This document shows, piece by piece, positions 41,696 to 49,032 of a stretch of 64,000 nucleotides of DNA (its first letter is position 1; each line of letters begins with the position of its first letter). The stretch spans positions 682,001 through 746,000 of the forward strand of contig NZ_FNON01000003.1 of assembly GCF_900107045.1 (NCBI RefSeq). Reading direction: 5' to 3'. The stretch comes from Amycolatopsis xylanica (lineage in GTDB: Bacteria > Actinomycetota > Actinomycetes > Mycobacteriales > Pseudonocardiaceae). Made by a program: the position numbers and the translations under genes. The notes below the pieces were generated by a model. The model had not been told where the DNA came from. It was given only the letters and a program-made list of their open reading frames with translations, and made no database searches.

Positions 41696-42175
41696 TTGCC
41701 CGACAACAGGATCCGCCGCATCCAAGAGTCCGATGTGGACGCGGTGGTACGGCTCTGCCACGAGCTCGCCGACTACGAGAAGGCCCCGCAGGACTGCCAC
41801 CTCACGCCGGCCCAGCTCCACCAGGCCCTCTTCGCCGACGCACCCGCGCTCTTCGGCCACGTCGCCGAACTCGACGGCGAGGTCGTCGGCTGCGCGCTCT
41901 GGTTCCTCAACTTCTCGACCTGGCGCGGCGTCCACGGCATCTACCTCGAAGACCTCTACGTCAGCGAGTCCCACCGCGGCTCCGGCCTCGGCAAGGCCCT
42001 CCTCGCGGCGCTGGCCGAGGAATGCGTCGCCCGCGGCCTCGAGCGCCTCGAATGGTCGGTCCTCGACTGGAACCCCGCCACGGAGTTCTACAAAGCACTC
42101 GGCGCGACCCCGATGGACGAGTGGACCGTCTACCGCCTAGCCGACGCCCCTCTCCAAGCCCTAGCCCACCCCTGA
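41696..42175 (+). CDS. GNAT family N-acetyltransferase, diamine acetyltransferase-like
   Basis: 159 residues from TTG at 41696, with AGGAG upstream. The acetyl-CoA motif is 'YLEDLYVSESHRGSGLGKAL' and the C-terminal 'EWSVLDWNPATEFYKALGA' is typical of spermidine/diamine acetyltransferase-like members. Second gene after the histidine phosphatase. Substrate is uncertain. Confidence 0.87.
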   Translation: MPDNRIRRIQESDVDAVVRLCHELADYEKAPQDCHLTPAQLHQALFADAPALFGHVAELDGEVVGCALWFLNFSTWRGVHGIYLEDLYVSESHRGSGLGKALLAALAEECVARGLERLEWSVLDWNPATEFYKALGATPMDEWTVYRLADAPLQALAHP

Positions 42176-42186
42176 CCCACCCCGGG

Positions 42187-42327
42187 CCCCAAAGTCACTT
42201 CCGGGGCATCCCAAGCCCCGAAAGTGACTTTCGGGCCATGCCAAACCCCGAAAGCCACTTTCGTCAGGTCTCAAAGCCCGAAAGCCACTTTCGTCAGATG
42301 AGACCTGACGAAAGCCACTTTCGGGCT
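42187..42327. repeat. 30-bp direct repeats ending in an inverted unit
   Basis: Four units near 42187, 42216, 42246 and 42276 in almost exact 30-bp phase carry the word CCCGAAAG(C/T)(C/G)ACTTTCG. The last (42276-42297) is followed, after a 6-nt loop, by its own reverse complement (42304-42325). Each unit is also internally self-complementary. It lies between convergent genes and reaches the stop of the minus-strand gene, so it probably terminates both transcripts. The core AAAGCCA(C)TTTCGTCAG is related to the 683-775 terminator. Confidence 0.85.
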
Positions 42328-42888
42328 TCAGTCGTCGTCGCGGTCGCGGCGGGCGGCGCGGCCGGCGGCACCGTCGCGTTCGGCCGCCTCTTCCTCGGTC
42401 TCGCCCTCGCGCAGGCCGAGCACCCAGGCCCGCGAAGGCCGGCGGAACAGCAGCACCAGCACGGCCACGCCGAGCAGGCCGACCGGGACGCCGGGCGCGG
42501 GCTGGCCGGACGGGCCCGCGAGGTACCAGCCGACGCCGATCATGATCAGCGCGACGACCACCGACGGAGAGCGCGCCCAGGTCCGGCCGAGCAGCAGGCC
42601 GACGCCGCAGGCGACCGTGCCGGCGCCGAGCACCGCGTAGTAGCCGACCTCGGCCAGCAGGTTGTTTCCCACGCTCTCGCCGGACTTGACCAGCAGAAGC
42701 ACCGCCAGCACGACCATCGCGAGGCCGGGCAGCGCGGTGATCACGCCCGCGATGCGGACCTCGCGCGGCGCCGGGGAGAACTTGTCCGTAAACGGCACGG
42801 GTGCGTCGCCTTCCCAACTGCTTACCTTGCGCACGGGGGCCTCACCTGGGCGGGTGACCGTGCGTGAGCGCAACTGATCGTAAGCCAC
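42328..42888 (-). CDS. Hypothetical membrane protein
   Basis: 186 residues, not recognised. About 45 cytoplasmic residues are followed by four hydrophobic segments ('VITALPGLAMVVLAVLLLV', 'YYAVLGAGTVACGVGLLLG', 'VVALIMIGVGWYLAG', 'VPVGLLGVAVLVLLF') and a charged tail ending in Arg/Asp. The start is GTG at 42888. Function unknown; an integral membrane protein without obvious catalytic residues. Confidence 0.7.
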   Translation of the reverse strand: MAYDQLRSRTVTRPGEAPVRKVSSWEGDAPVPFTDKFSPAPREVRIAGVITALPGLAMVVLAVLLLVKSGESVGNNLLAEVGYYAVLGAGTVACGVGLLLGRTWARSPSVVVALIMIGVGWYLAGPSGQPAPGVPVGLLGVAVLVLLFRRPSRAWVLGLREGETEEEAAERDGAAGRAARRDRDDD

Positions 42889-43113
42889 CCGGTCGGCCGT
42901 TTTCGCGCGGCTGTTCGCGAGTCAGTATTCAGGGTGTCGTCTGATGAGCGGGCGGTCGGCCCGGGTGCACTTGTCACGACAGCGGATGTCACCGACAGAT
43001 GGAGGACTGCCCGCCACAGGGTCGTTATCGCGCATCCAGTGTGACTTGAGGACTTCGTCACCATGGGCGTCGGACAGTCCCCCGCTCGTGGCCGCGTCAC
43101 TTACTCTCGGGTA

Positions 43114-44040
43114 GTGCGCGCAGTCCTCATCGTCAATCCCCAGGCCACCTCGACCACCGCCGGTGGCCGTGACGTGCTTGCCCATGCGCTCGCGAGCCAG
43201 GTCAAGCTCGAGGTCGTGGAGACGGCTTATCGCGGCCACGGGATGGCGGTGGCCAGGTCCGCGGCTCGTGACGGCCTCGATCTGGTGGTGGCCCACGGTG
43301 GCGACGGCACGGTCAACGAGGTCGTCAACGGCCTGCTCGCCGACGCGGACGGCGACCCCGCCGAGATAGGCCACCTGCCGATGCTCGGCGTCGTGCCGGG
43401 CGGTTCGGCCAACGTGTTCGCCCGCGCGCTCGGTATCTCCCCCGACCCCGTCGAAGCCACCCACCAGCTGCTGCGCGCCATCGAGGACGACACCAGCCGC
43501 CAGGTCGGGCTCGGGCTGGCCGACGGGCACTGGTTCACCTTCAACGCGGGCATGGGCTGGGACGCCGACGTCGTCGCCCGCGTCGCGAAGAAGCGCGGCA
43601 AGCAGACCACCTCGGGGCTGTACATGCGCGCCGCCATCGCCTCCCACTTCCGGCCGCCGCTGGGCAGGCCGAAGCTGACCGTGCGCGTACCAGGTGAAGA
43701 CCCGCAAGAGGTGGTCACCGCGTTCGTGTCGAACACCGATCCGTGGAGTTACCTCGGTGAGCGTCCGGTGCACCTGAACAAGGAGTGCTCGTTCGACGGC
43801 GGGCTCGGCCTGTTCGCGTTGAACGGTCTCGGTGTGCCCACCGTGTTCAAGGCCTTACGGCGTGCGCTCAGCGCCAAGGGGAACCAGAAAGGCAAGCGCG
43901 TCGTGCGTCACGATGACCTGCCGATCATCCGCATAGACGCAGCTGAACCGGTAAACTTCCAAGTAGACGGGGACCTGGTGGGCCAGCGGACCCGGGTGGA
44001 GTTCATCAGCGTGCCGAACGCCGTGACAGTCAGGGTCTGA
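43114..44040 (+). CDS. Diacylglycerol/lipid kinase family protein
   Basis: 308 residues from GTG at 43114; an in-frame start at 43063 is possible but adds unconserved residues. It has the DAGK catalytic domain: 'LIVNPQATSTTAGG', the nucleotide motif 'VAHGGDGTVNEVVNGL' and 'LGVVPGGSANVFARALG'. The C-terminal half has 'FNAGMGWDADVVARV' and 'FQVDGDLVG'. It phosphorylates a lipid alcohol such as diacylglycerol or sphingoid-like lipids with ATP, as in YegS/Rv2252 relatives. Upstream of whiB1, as in other actinobacteria (recalled). Confidence 0.88.
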   Translation: MRAVLIVNPQATSTTAGGRDVLAHALASQVKLEVVETAYRGHGMAVARSAARDGLDLVVAHGGDGTVNEVVNGLLADADGDPAEIGHLPMLGVVPGGSANVFARALGISPDPVEATHQLLRAIEDDTSRQVGLGLADGHWFTFNAGMGWDADVVARVAKKRGKQTTSGLYMRAAIASHFRPPLGRPKLTVRVPGEDPQEVVTAFVSNTDPWSYLGERPVHLNKECSFDGGLGLFALNGLGVPTVFKALRRALSAKGNQKGKRVVRHDDLPIIRIDAAEPVNFQVDGDLVGQRTRVEFISVPNAVTVRV

Positions 44041-44187
44041 CGGTCACTCGGGACGGCCGGTCGCTGATCGTCTGCGGCAAAGTGTTACAGCCGCTCGTCG
44101 ACACAAAAGCTCCGTTCACCGCATCGGCCTTCCCCTCTGAACGCAGTTTCAGGACGAAACCGCAGGTCAGAGAGGTAACTCGGCCGG

Positions 44188-44251
44188 GTGAGCTGACTCA
44201 CCGATCTCCAGAAAACCCTTGTCGAAAGCGGTGTCTCGTGAAAGCATTCAC
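44188..44251 (+). promoter_or_regulatory. Twin CRP-type operators upstream of whiB1
   Basis: Two perfect GTGA-N6-TCAC sites occur at 44188-44201 and 44238-44251. Their centres are exactly 50 bp apart, close to five helical turns, and 132 and 82 bp before the whiB1 ATG. Mycobacterial whiB1 is a known target of the cAMP receptor protein with two sites. The rest of the 286-bp gap has no gene. Confidence 0.65.
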
Positions 44252-44326
44252 AAGCACCCCAAAAAACGACCGCCATGACGATCTATGGCGCGGCCTCTCC
44301 CGCGCTGTTGTTAGGAGCTCAGAAAC

Positions 44327-44581
44327 ATGGACTGGCGCCACGACGCGGCCTGCCGAGACGAGGACCCCGAGCTGTTCTTCCCCGTGGGGACCAGTGGGCC
44401 CGCTCTGTCGCAGGTAGCTCAGGCGAAGACCGTGTGCCACCGCTGCACCGTCGCCTCCGACTGTCTCTCCTGGGCATTGGCCAGTGGACAGGACGCCGGC
44501 GTGTGGGGCGGGATGAGCGAAGACGAGCGACGCGCTCTCAAGCGCCGCCGTACGCACATCGGCACCCGTAGCATCGCCTGA
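44327..44581 (+). CDS. whiB1: WhiB1-type iron-sulfur transcription factor
   Basis: 84 residues. Cluster ligands C9, C37, C40 and C46 ('VCHRCTVASDC') sit at exactly the WhiB1 positions. The turn 'GVWGGMSEDERRALKRRR' forms the sigma-factor-contact and DNA-binding tail. The protein holds a [4Fe-4S] cluster that reacts with nitric oxide and binds region 4 of the main sigma factor. ATG at 44327 has AGGAG 10 nt upstream. It faces pdtaS, as in mycobacteria. Confidence 0.95.
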   Translation: MDWRHDAACRDEDPELFFPVGTSGPALSQVAQAKTVCHRCTVASDCLSWALASGQDAGVWGGMSEDERRALKRRRTHIGTRSIA

Positions 44582-44758
44582 CTCGCACTCGCACCACCCA
44601 AGCCGAAGTTGGTCAATTCGGTGGAGTGACCTTGCGCTCACCCCACCTGAGCTGATACCTACCCGGCTTGAGCTTAACAAGAGGCTCACAACCGCCTGAT
44701 AGCGGCCCAGTGAAGCCACCCGGGACTTGCCAAAGTCCTCCCGCGGAACCGTTCTCTA

Positions 44759-44790
44759 GGCCCGGCACCTCTTCTCTTCGGTGCCGGGCC
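44759..44790 (+). terminator. Intrinsic terminator downstream of whiB1
   Basis: GGCCCGGCACC pairs with GGTGCCGGGCC around a 10-nt loop, followed by TT. It lies 178 bp after the whiB1 stop. The intervening 44582-44758 has no reading frame I can support and may be a 3' UTR or a small RNA. Confidence 0.7.
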
Positions 44791-44800
44791 TTAAACGTGC

Positions 44801-44861
44801 GATAAAGCGGGCTTTACTCCGTGAGCGCGCCAGCGCGATCCGGAGTAAAGCCCGCTTTATC
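44801..44861. terminator. Second convergent palindrome with the GATAAAGC word
   Basis: GATAAAGCGGGCTTTACTCCG (44801-44821, minus the last base a 20-mer) pairs perfectly with 44841-44861. The loop itself contains a GCGCG-rich hairpin. Located just before the stop of pdtaS. Same word as 4602-4646 and 58280-58332. Confidence 0.8.
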
Positions 44862-44893
44862 CCGGTCTGGACCCCAAACCCCGCTCGACCAGC

Positions 44894-46390
44894 CTAAACG
44901 CGGCGCGACAGCGGGATCCGCAGCGCCGCCTCGGTACCCCCGGAACGCGGGCCGCGCAGCGACAGCGAGCCCCGCAGCTCCGACTCGACCAGCGTCCGGA
45001 CGATCTGCAGACCTAGGCCGTCGCTTCGTTCGAGTGAAAAACCCGAGGGAAGCCCGCGGCCGTTGTCGCGGATGATCACGTCGAGCCAGCGCGCCGAGCG
45101 TTCGACGACCAAGTCGACCTTGCCGGGCCGCCCGTCCGGGAACGCGTGGCCGATCGCGTTCTGCACCAGCTCGGCCAGCACCATCACCAGCGGCGTCGCG
45201 ATCTCGGCGACGACCACGCCGAACGAGCCCGTACGTGACAGACTCACCCGCGATTCGGCGGTCGCCACCTCGCCGACCATCGGCAGCACGTTGTCGAGCA
45301 GCGAATCGAGGTCGACCCGCTCGTCGACGGAGATCGACAGCGCCTCGTGCACCATCGCGATCGACGTCACCCGGCGCACCGACTCCGCCAGCGCGAGCCG
45401 CGCCTCCTCGCTGGACGTCCGGCGCGACTGCAGGCGCAGCAGCGCCGCCACCGTCTGCAAGTTGTTCTTCACCCGGTGGTGGATTTCGCGGATCGTGGCG
45501 TCCTTGGACAGCAACGCGCGGTCACGGCGCTTGACTTCGGTGACGTCACGCACGAGCACCAGCGCGCCCGCGGGCTGGCCGGACGGACGCAGTGGCAGCG
45601 CGCGGAACAGGACCACGGCGCCGCGCCGCGAGTCGGCCTCCGTGCGACTGCTCGGCTTGCCGTCGAGTGCCTCGATGATGCGGTGGGACACCTCGGTCGC
45701 GTCGAACGGGTCGCGGATCAGCGAGCGCGTCAGCGGCGCCAGCCGCGTGCCCACGAGGTCGCTCTCGTGCCCCATCCGGTGATACGCCGACAGCCCGTTC
45801 GGGCTGGCGAACACGACCGTGCCCGCCGCGTCGAGCCTGATCAGGCCGTCGCCGACGCGCGGGCTGGTGTGCGTGTCCGTCTGGTTGTCGCGGCTCGGGA
45901 ACGTCCCGTCGACGATCATCTGGCACAGGTCACCGGCGCTGCCCAGGTACGCGATCTCGAGCGGCGACGGCACCCGTGGCTGCGCGAGGTTCGTCTCGCG
46001 GCTGAGCACGGCGATCACCTTGCCGCCGAACGTCACCGGCACGGCTTCGCGGCGCATCGGCAGGTCGCGGTACCAGTGCGGGTCCTCTTCGCGGCAGATC
46101 CGGCCCTCGCGCATGGCCTTGGCCAGCTGCGGGTGTTCCTCGACGGTGAACCGGGTGCCGACGACGTCCTCGGGATGCGCGGTCGGCGCGGTCGTCGGGC
46201 GCGCGTGCGAGACGCACACGAAGTCGCCGCCCCCGGCGTGCAGCTCCTCGGTGACGGACACCCAGAGCAGGAAGTCCGCGAACGAGAGGTCCGCGAGCAG
46301 CTGCCACTCGGCGACCACCGTCTGCAGGTGGTCGGCGGCCTCGCCGGACAGTCGCGTGTTCTCCGCCAGCAGCTCGGCCAGTGTGGACAT
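44894..46390 (-). CDS. pdtaS: Sensor histidine kinase PdtaS
   Basis: 498 residues. An N-terminal GAF-like histidine-kinase-associated domain (about 1-150) and a PAS domain (about 175-290) precede the HisKA_2 dimerisation/phosphoacceptor region 'IREIHHRVKNNLQTVAALL' (phospho-His H305, one of the HH pair H304-H305). The HATPase domain has N-box 'ELVQNAIGHAF' and G-boxes 'DNGRGLP' and 'DGLGLQIV'. Mycobacterial PdtaS signals to the ANTAR response regulator PdtaR, which is not in this window. No membrane segment, so it is a cytosolic sensor. Neighbours whiB1 and the biotinyl protein are conserved. Confidence 0.92.
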   Translation of the reverse strand: MSTLAELLAENTRLSGEAADHLQTVVAEWQLLADLSFADFLLWVSVTEELHAGGGDFVCVSHARPTTAPTAHPEDVVGTRFTVEEHPQLAKAMREGRICREEDPHWYRDLPMRREAVPVTFGGKVIAVLSRETNLAQPRVPSPLEIAYLGSAGDLCQMIVDGTFPSRDNQTDTHTSPRVGDGLIRLDAAGTVVFASPNGLSAYHRMGHESDLVGTRLAPLTRSLIRDPFDATEVSHRIIEALDGKPSSRTEADSRRGAVVLFRALPLRPSGQPAGALVLVRDVTEVKRRDRALLSKDATIREIHHRVKNNLQTVAALLRLQSRRTSSEEARLALAESVRRVTSIAMVHEALSISVDERVDLDSLLDNVLPMVGEVATAESRVSLSRTGSFGVVVAEIATPLVMVLAELVQNAIGHAFPDGRPGKVDLVVERSARWLDVIIRDNGRGLPSGFSLERSDGLGLQIVRTLVESELRGSLSLRGPRSGGTEAALRIPLSRRV

Positions 46391-46394
46391 ACGG

Positions 46395-46616
46395 TTATTC
46401 GACCTCGATCTTGGCTAGAACGGCACCTTCTTGGACGTGGTCGCCCGCGCCGACGCTCAGTTCGACCACCGTGCCCGCGTACTCGGTGAGCACCGGGATC
46501 TCCATCTTCATCGACTCGAGGATCACCACCATCGCGCCCTCGGCGAGCACGTCACCCGGCTTCGCCACGACCTTGATCACGGTGCCGACCATCTCGGCGG
46601 GGATGTCCCTGAGCAT
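46395..46616 (-). CDS. Biotinyl/lipoyl-domain protein (Rv3221c/TB7.3-like)
   Basis: 73 residues forming one biotinyl domain, with the biotinylation motif 'ESMKMEIPV' (Lys in MKM) and 'AGTVVELSVGAGDHVQEGAVL' around it. Mycobacterial TB7.3 in the same genomic place is biotinylated. Such a stand-alone carrier may serve a carboxylase whose other subunits are elsewhere. ATG at 46616 is used; a GTG 3 nt upstream is equally possible. It lies 4 bp from the pdtaS start and is divergent from bL37. Confidence 0.9.
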   Translation of the reverse strand: MLRDIPAEMVGTVIKVVAKPGDVLAEGAMVVILESMKMEIPVLTEYAGTVVELSVGAGDHVQEGAVLAKIEVE

Positions 46617-46685
46617 CACCCGATCCAACCACCCGAAAGGCACCTGTCACACTGGTGGGGTTGACCAGAGCACCAAGGAGTGAGC

Positions 46686-46760
46686 ATGTCGAAGCGTGCC
46701 CGCAAGCGTCGCGACCGTAAGAAGAACGGCGCGAACCACGGCAAGAAGCCCAACGCCTGA
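46686..46760 (+). CDS. Ribosomal protein bL37 (24 residues)
   Basis: A tiny, very basic protein: Met-Ser-Lys-Arg, an Arg/Lys cluster (KRRDRKK) and the ending 'NHGKKPNA'. It matches actinobacterial bL37, seen as an extra peptide in mycobacterial 50S subunits ('...ANHGKRPNA', also 24 residues). AAGGAG lies 5 nt before the ATG at 46686, and a terminator follows 13 nt after the stop. It is too short for most gene finders. It sits between the biotinyl protein and the anti-sigma gene. Confidence 0.9.
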   Translation: MSKRARKRRDRKKNGANHGKKPNA

Positions 46761-46773
46761 GTCCCGGCGTTGC

Positions 46774-46813
46774 GAAAAGGCCCCCACACCATCGCTGGTG
46801 AGGGGGCCTTTTC
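46774..46813. terminator. Bidirectional terminator of bL37 and the sigH-rshA operon
   Basis: GAAAAGGCCCCCACACCA pairs with TGGTGAGGGGGCCTTTTC (one mismatch) around a TCGC loop. It has an A-rich left and T-rich right flank, so it can work on both strands. Confidence 0.88.
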
Positions 46814-46825
46814 AAGTTCCGGCGG

Positions 46826-47146
46826 TTACTCGCGTTCGATGCTGATCTCGGTGCGCTCGATGGTCAGCCCGCCGCGCGATTCGACCGTCTTGCGGATCGA
46901 CGCCCTGAGCCGCTCCTTGAGGTCCTCCGGCGCGTGCTCGCCGCCGCACTTGCGGTGCAGCAACTGCTTGAGCTGCTCGTCGATGCCGTACTCCTCGAGG
47001 CAGGGCGGGCACCGGTCGAGGTGCTTGCGCAGCTCCGCCTCGTGAGCGGCGGAGCACTCCTTGTCGAGCAGCAGGTAGATCTCCGCGAGCGCCTCGTCGC
47101 AGTTGACCTTGTCCTCAGGGTCGTTGGAGCCGCAGACGTCGGTCAT
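46826..47146 (-). CDS. rshA: Mycothiol-system zinc anti-sigma factor (RshA/RsrA)
   Basis: 106 residues. Zinc-coordinating residues C16, H42, C46 and C49 ('HLDRCPPC') have exactly the spacing of Streptomyces RsrA (C11, H37, C41, C44). The C-terminal half is basic and helical. In the reduced state it binds SigH/SigR; disulfide stress ejects zinc and frees the sigma factor. Its ATG overlaps the sigH stop by 4 nt, giving coupled, roughly equal synthesis of the pair. Confidence 0.95.
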   Translation of the reverse strand: MTDVCGSNDPEDKVNCDEALAEIYLLLDKECSAAHEAELRKHLDRCPPCLEEYGIDEQLKQLLHRKCGGEHAPEDLKERLRASIRKTVESRGGLTIERTEISIERE

Positions 47147-47769
47147 CGCCCGGCCACCTCCTCGTGCTTGCCCGAACGGATGAAACCACGTTCGCGGGCC
47201 ACGTCGGCGAGCAGCTCGCGCAGCTGCGCCCGACCGCGGTGGAGGCGGGACATCACGGTCCCGATGGGGGTGTCCATGATCTCGGCGATTTCCTTGTAGG
47301 CGAAGCCCTCGACGTCGGCGAGGTACACGGCGAGCCGGAACTCCTCCGGCAGCTTCTGCAGCGCGGCCTTGACATCGGCGTCCGGCAGGTTGTCCATGGC
47401 CTCGACCTCGGCCGAGCGGAGCCCGCTCGACGTGTGGCTCTCGGCCTTGGCGATCTGCCAGTCGGTGATCTCCTCGGTCGGCTGCTGGATCGGCTGCCGC
47501 TGACGTTTGCGGTAGCCGTTGATGTAGGTGTTCGTGAGGATGCGGTACATCCACGCCTTGAGGTTGGTGCCCTCCTTGAAGGACGCGAAAGCCGCGTACG
47601 CCTTCAAGTAGGTTTCCTGGACCAGGTCCTCGGCGTCGGCCGGGTTGCGGGTCATCCGCATGGCCGCCGAATAGAGCTGGTCGAGCAGCGGCATCGCGTC
47701 CCTTTCGAAACGCTCGGCGCGCTGCTTGTCCCCCGAATCGGGCACCGCGGGGTCCTGCGTGCTCGGCAA
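47143..47769 (-). CDS. sigH: ECF sigma factor SigH/SigR (thiol-oxidative stress)
   Basis: 208 residues from TTG at 47769, which has AAGGGA 5 nt upstream. Region 2 is '[20 protein letters not shown]' with '[20 protein letters not shown]'; region 4 is '[19 protein letters not shown]' with '[18 protein letters not shown]'. The frame continues open upstream. A GTG at 47874 would give a 243-residue form and lies only about 3 nt after the start point expected from the SigR-type promoter at 47884-47910. Long and short SigR forms are known in Streptomyces. Targets would be thioredoxin, mycothiol and protease genes. Confidence 0.93.
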   Translation of the reverse strand: MPSTQDPAVPDSGDKQRAERFERDAMPLLDQLYSAAMRMTRNPADAEDLVQETYLKAYAAFASFKEGTNLKAWMYRILTNTYINGYRKRQRQPIQQPTEEITDWQIAKAESHTSSGLRSAEVEAMDNLPDADVKAALQKLPEEFRLAVYLADVEGFAYKEIAEIMDTPIGTVMSRLHRGRAQLRELLADVARERGFIRSGKHEEVAGR

Positions 47770-47883
47770 AACTTTCCCTTCCCAAGGCGCGTCGATGCGC
47801 GGACGCGCATGCGACTGCGTCGAGGATACGCGGTACGACTTCACGCGGCTTGGCTTAGCGAGGGTTGTCTGCACGGTCGGTTC

Positions 47884-47910
47884 AACATCCGTGCCCTCCG
47901 AGGCATTCCC
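47884..47910 (-). promoter_or_regulatory. SigR/SigH-type promoter of sigH
   Basis: Read on the minus strand: GGGAAT (47910-47905), 18 bp, then GTT (47886-47884), matching the SigR consensus GGAAT-N18/19-GTT. It points at sigH and predicts autoregulation. Confidence 0.75.
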
Positions 47911-47932
47911 GGCCGAAAGTAAGCTTCCGCAC

Positions 47933-48409
47933 ATGGCTGGCAAGGGCACCCCCGCGACCGCGTTGCTGACGAAGCAGAAGGTCGCACACACCCTGCACGC
48001 GTACGACCACGATCCCCGCCACGAGTCGTACGGCACGGAGGCGGCCGAGGTGCTCGGCATCGACGCGGCGAGGGTCTACAAGACACTGGTCGCCGAGGTC
48101 GACGGCAAGCTCACCGTGGGTGTCGTCCCGGTCACCGGTCAGCTCGACCTGAAGGCGCTCGCGGCGGCCGCCGGCGGCAAGAAGGCCAAAATGGCCGATC
48201 CGGCCGCGGCCCAGCGCGCGACCGGCTACGTGCTCGGCGGCATCTCGCCGCTCGGGCACCGCAGCAGGCTGGCCGTGGTGATCGACGCGTCCGCCGAGGC
48301 GCACGCCACTGTGTACTGCTCGGCGGGGCGCCGCGGCCTGGAGGTCGAACTCGCGCCCGCCGATCTCGTGCGGCTGACCAACGCCGTCGTCGCGCCCATC
48401 GCCGGGTGA
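47933..48409 (+). CDS. ybaK: YbaK/EbsC family Cys-tRNA(Pro)/aminoacyl-tRNA deacylase
   Basis: 158 residues of the YbaK fold: '[21 protein letters not shown]', '[14 protein letters not shown]', '[20 protein letters not shown]', '[17 protein letters not shown]'. It removes cysteine mischarged on tRNA-Pro in trans. ATG at 47933 begins the conserved '[10 protein letters not shown]' start. Divergent from sigH; the SigR-type promoter of sigH lies in the 163-bp gap, 23 bp from this start. Confidence 0.93.
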   Translation: MAGKGTPATALLTKQKVAHTLHAYDHDPRHESYGTEAAEVLGIDAARVYKTLVAEVDGKLTVGVVPVTGQLDLKALAAAAGGKKAKMADPAAAQRATGYVLGGISPLGHRSRLAVVIDASAEAHATVYCSAGRRGLEVELAPADLVRLTNAVVAPIAG

Positions 48410-48456
48410 CTCACTCCCCGGGGTGAGCCGATCGGTCCTCCAGCGGGAGGATCGCG
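48410..48456. terminator. Pair of short hairpins after ybaK
   Basis: CTCAC (48410-48414) pairs with GTGAG (48423-48427) around a CCCCGGGG core. Next, a GATC..CCTCC / GGGAGGATC hairpin spans about 48430-48453. There is no T-run, so this is a weak or Rho-assisted terminator at best. Confidence 0.4.
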
Positions 48457-48483
48457 CGCTTCGCGTGCGGAATTCTCTTTTCC

Positions 48484-49032
48484 ATGAAGCAAGTACCACG
48501 CTGGGCCACCTGGTGCGCGCACGCCACGTTGCTGACGACACTGCCTTCGGGGCTTTGGCGGATCGCCATGGGCCTGCAGATCCCGGTGGGGTTCACCGAA
48601 AAAGGACTCGCCGAGTTCGCGATTCCCGGCTGGGGAACGGCTTATGTGTTCGGGCTGAGCGTTTTCGCCGAAACACTCGCTTTCCTGACACTCGGACTGG
48701 TGCGGCCATGGGGCGAGGTCTGGCCGCGCTGGATCCCTTTCCTTGGGGGTAAAGGGATCCATCCGGTCACCGCGATCGTGCCTGCGGCCTCGGGCGCGAT
48801 CGCGGTGACCGTGCTCACGACCTGGTCGGCGTTCCGCTGGGACCAGGCGGGGGTGACGATGGCCGAGGGCAGCTTCGAGTCCGGTGGCGGCTACGACGTG
48901 GTGATGGCGTGCTGTTACGCGCCTTTGCTGCTCTGGGGACCGCTGCTTGCCGTCGTGACGGCCCAGTACGCCTGGCGCAGGCTAGGCCAGCGGTCGCAGG
49001 ACGCGCTCCAGCCACTCGGCGGCGGCGCGTGA
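48484..49032 (+). CDS. Hypothetical integral membrane protein
   Basis: 182 residues, not recognised. Four hydrophobic segments are visible ('HATLLTTLPSGLWRIAMG', 'TAYVFGLSVFAETLAFLTLG', 'AIVPAASGAIAVTVLTTW', 'CCYAPLLLWGPLLAVVTAQY'). No catalytic motif. It overlaps the convergent hydrolase gene by 51 nt. Preceded by two short hairpins after ybaK. Confidence 0.72.
   Translation: MKQVPRWATWCAHATLLTTLPSGLWRIAMGLQIPVGFTEKGLAEFAIPGWGTAYVFGLSVFAETLAFLTLGLVRPWGEVWPRWIPFLGGKGIHPVTAIVPAASGAIAVTVLTTWSAFRWDQAGVTMAEGSFESGGGYDVVMACCYAPLLLWGPLLAVVTAQYAWRRLGQRSQDALQPLGGGA

Noticed and set aside
42187..42327. CRISPR-like array of 30-bp repeats
   Set aside because: Units are contiguous without unique spacers, the last is inverted, and no cas gene is present.
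44275..44571. 98-codon frame overlapping whiB1 out of frame
   Set aside because: whiB1 is unambiguous in another frame and the product is a shadow translation.
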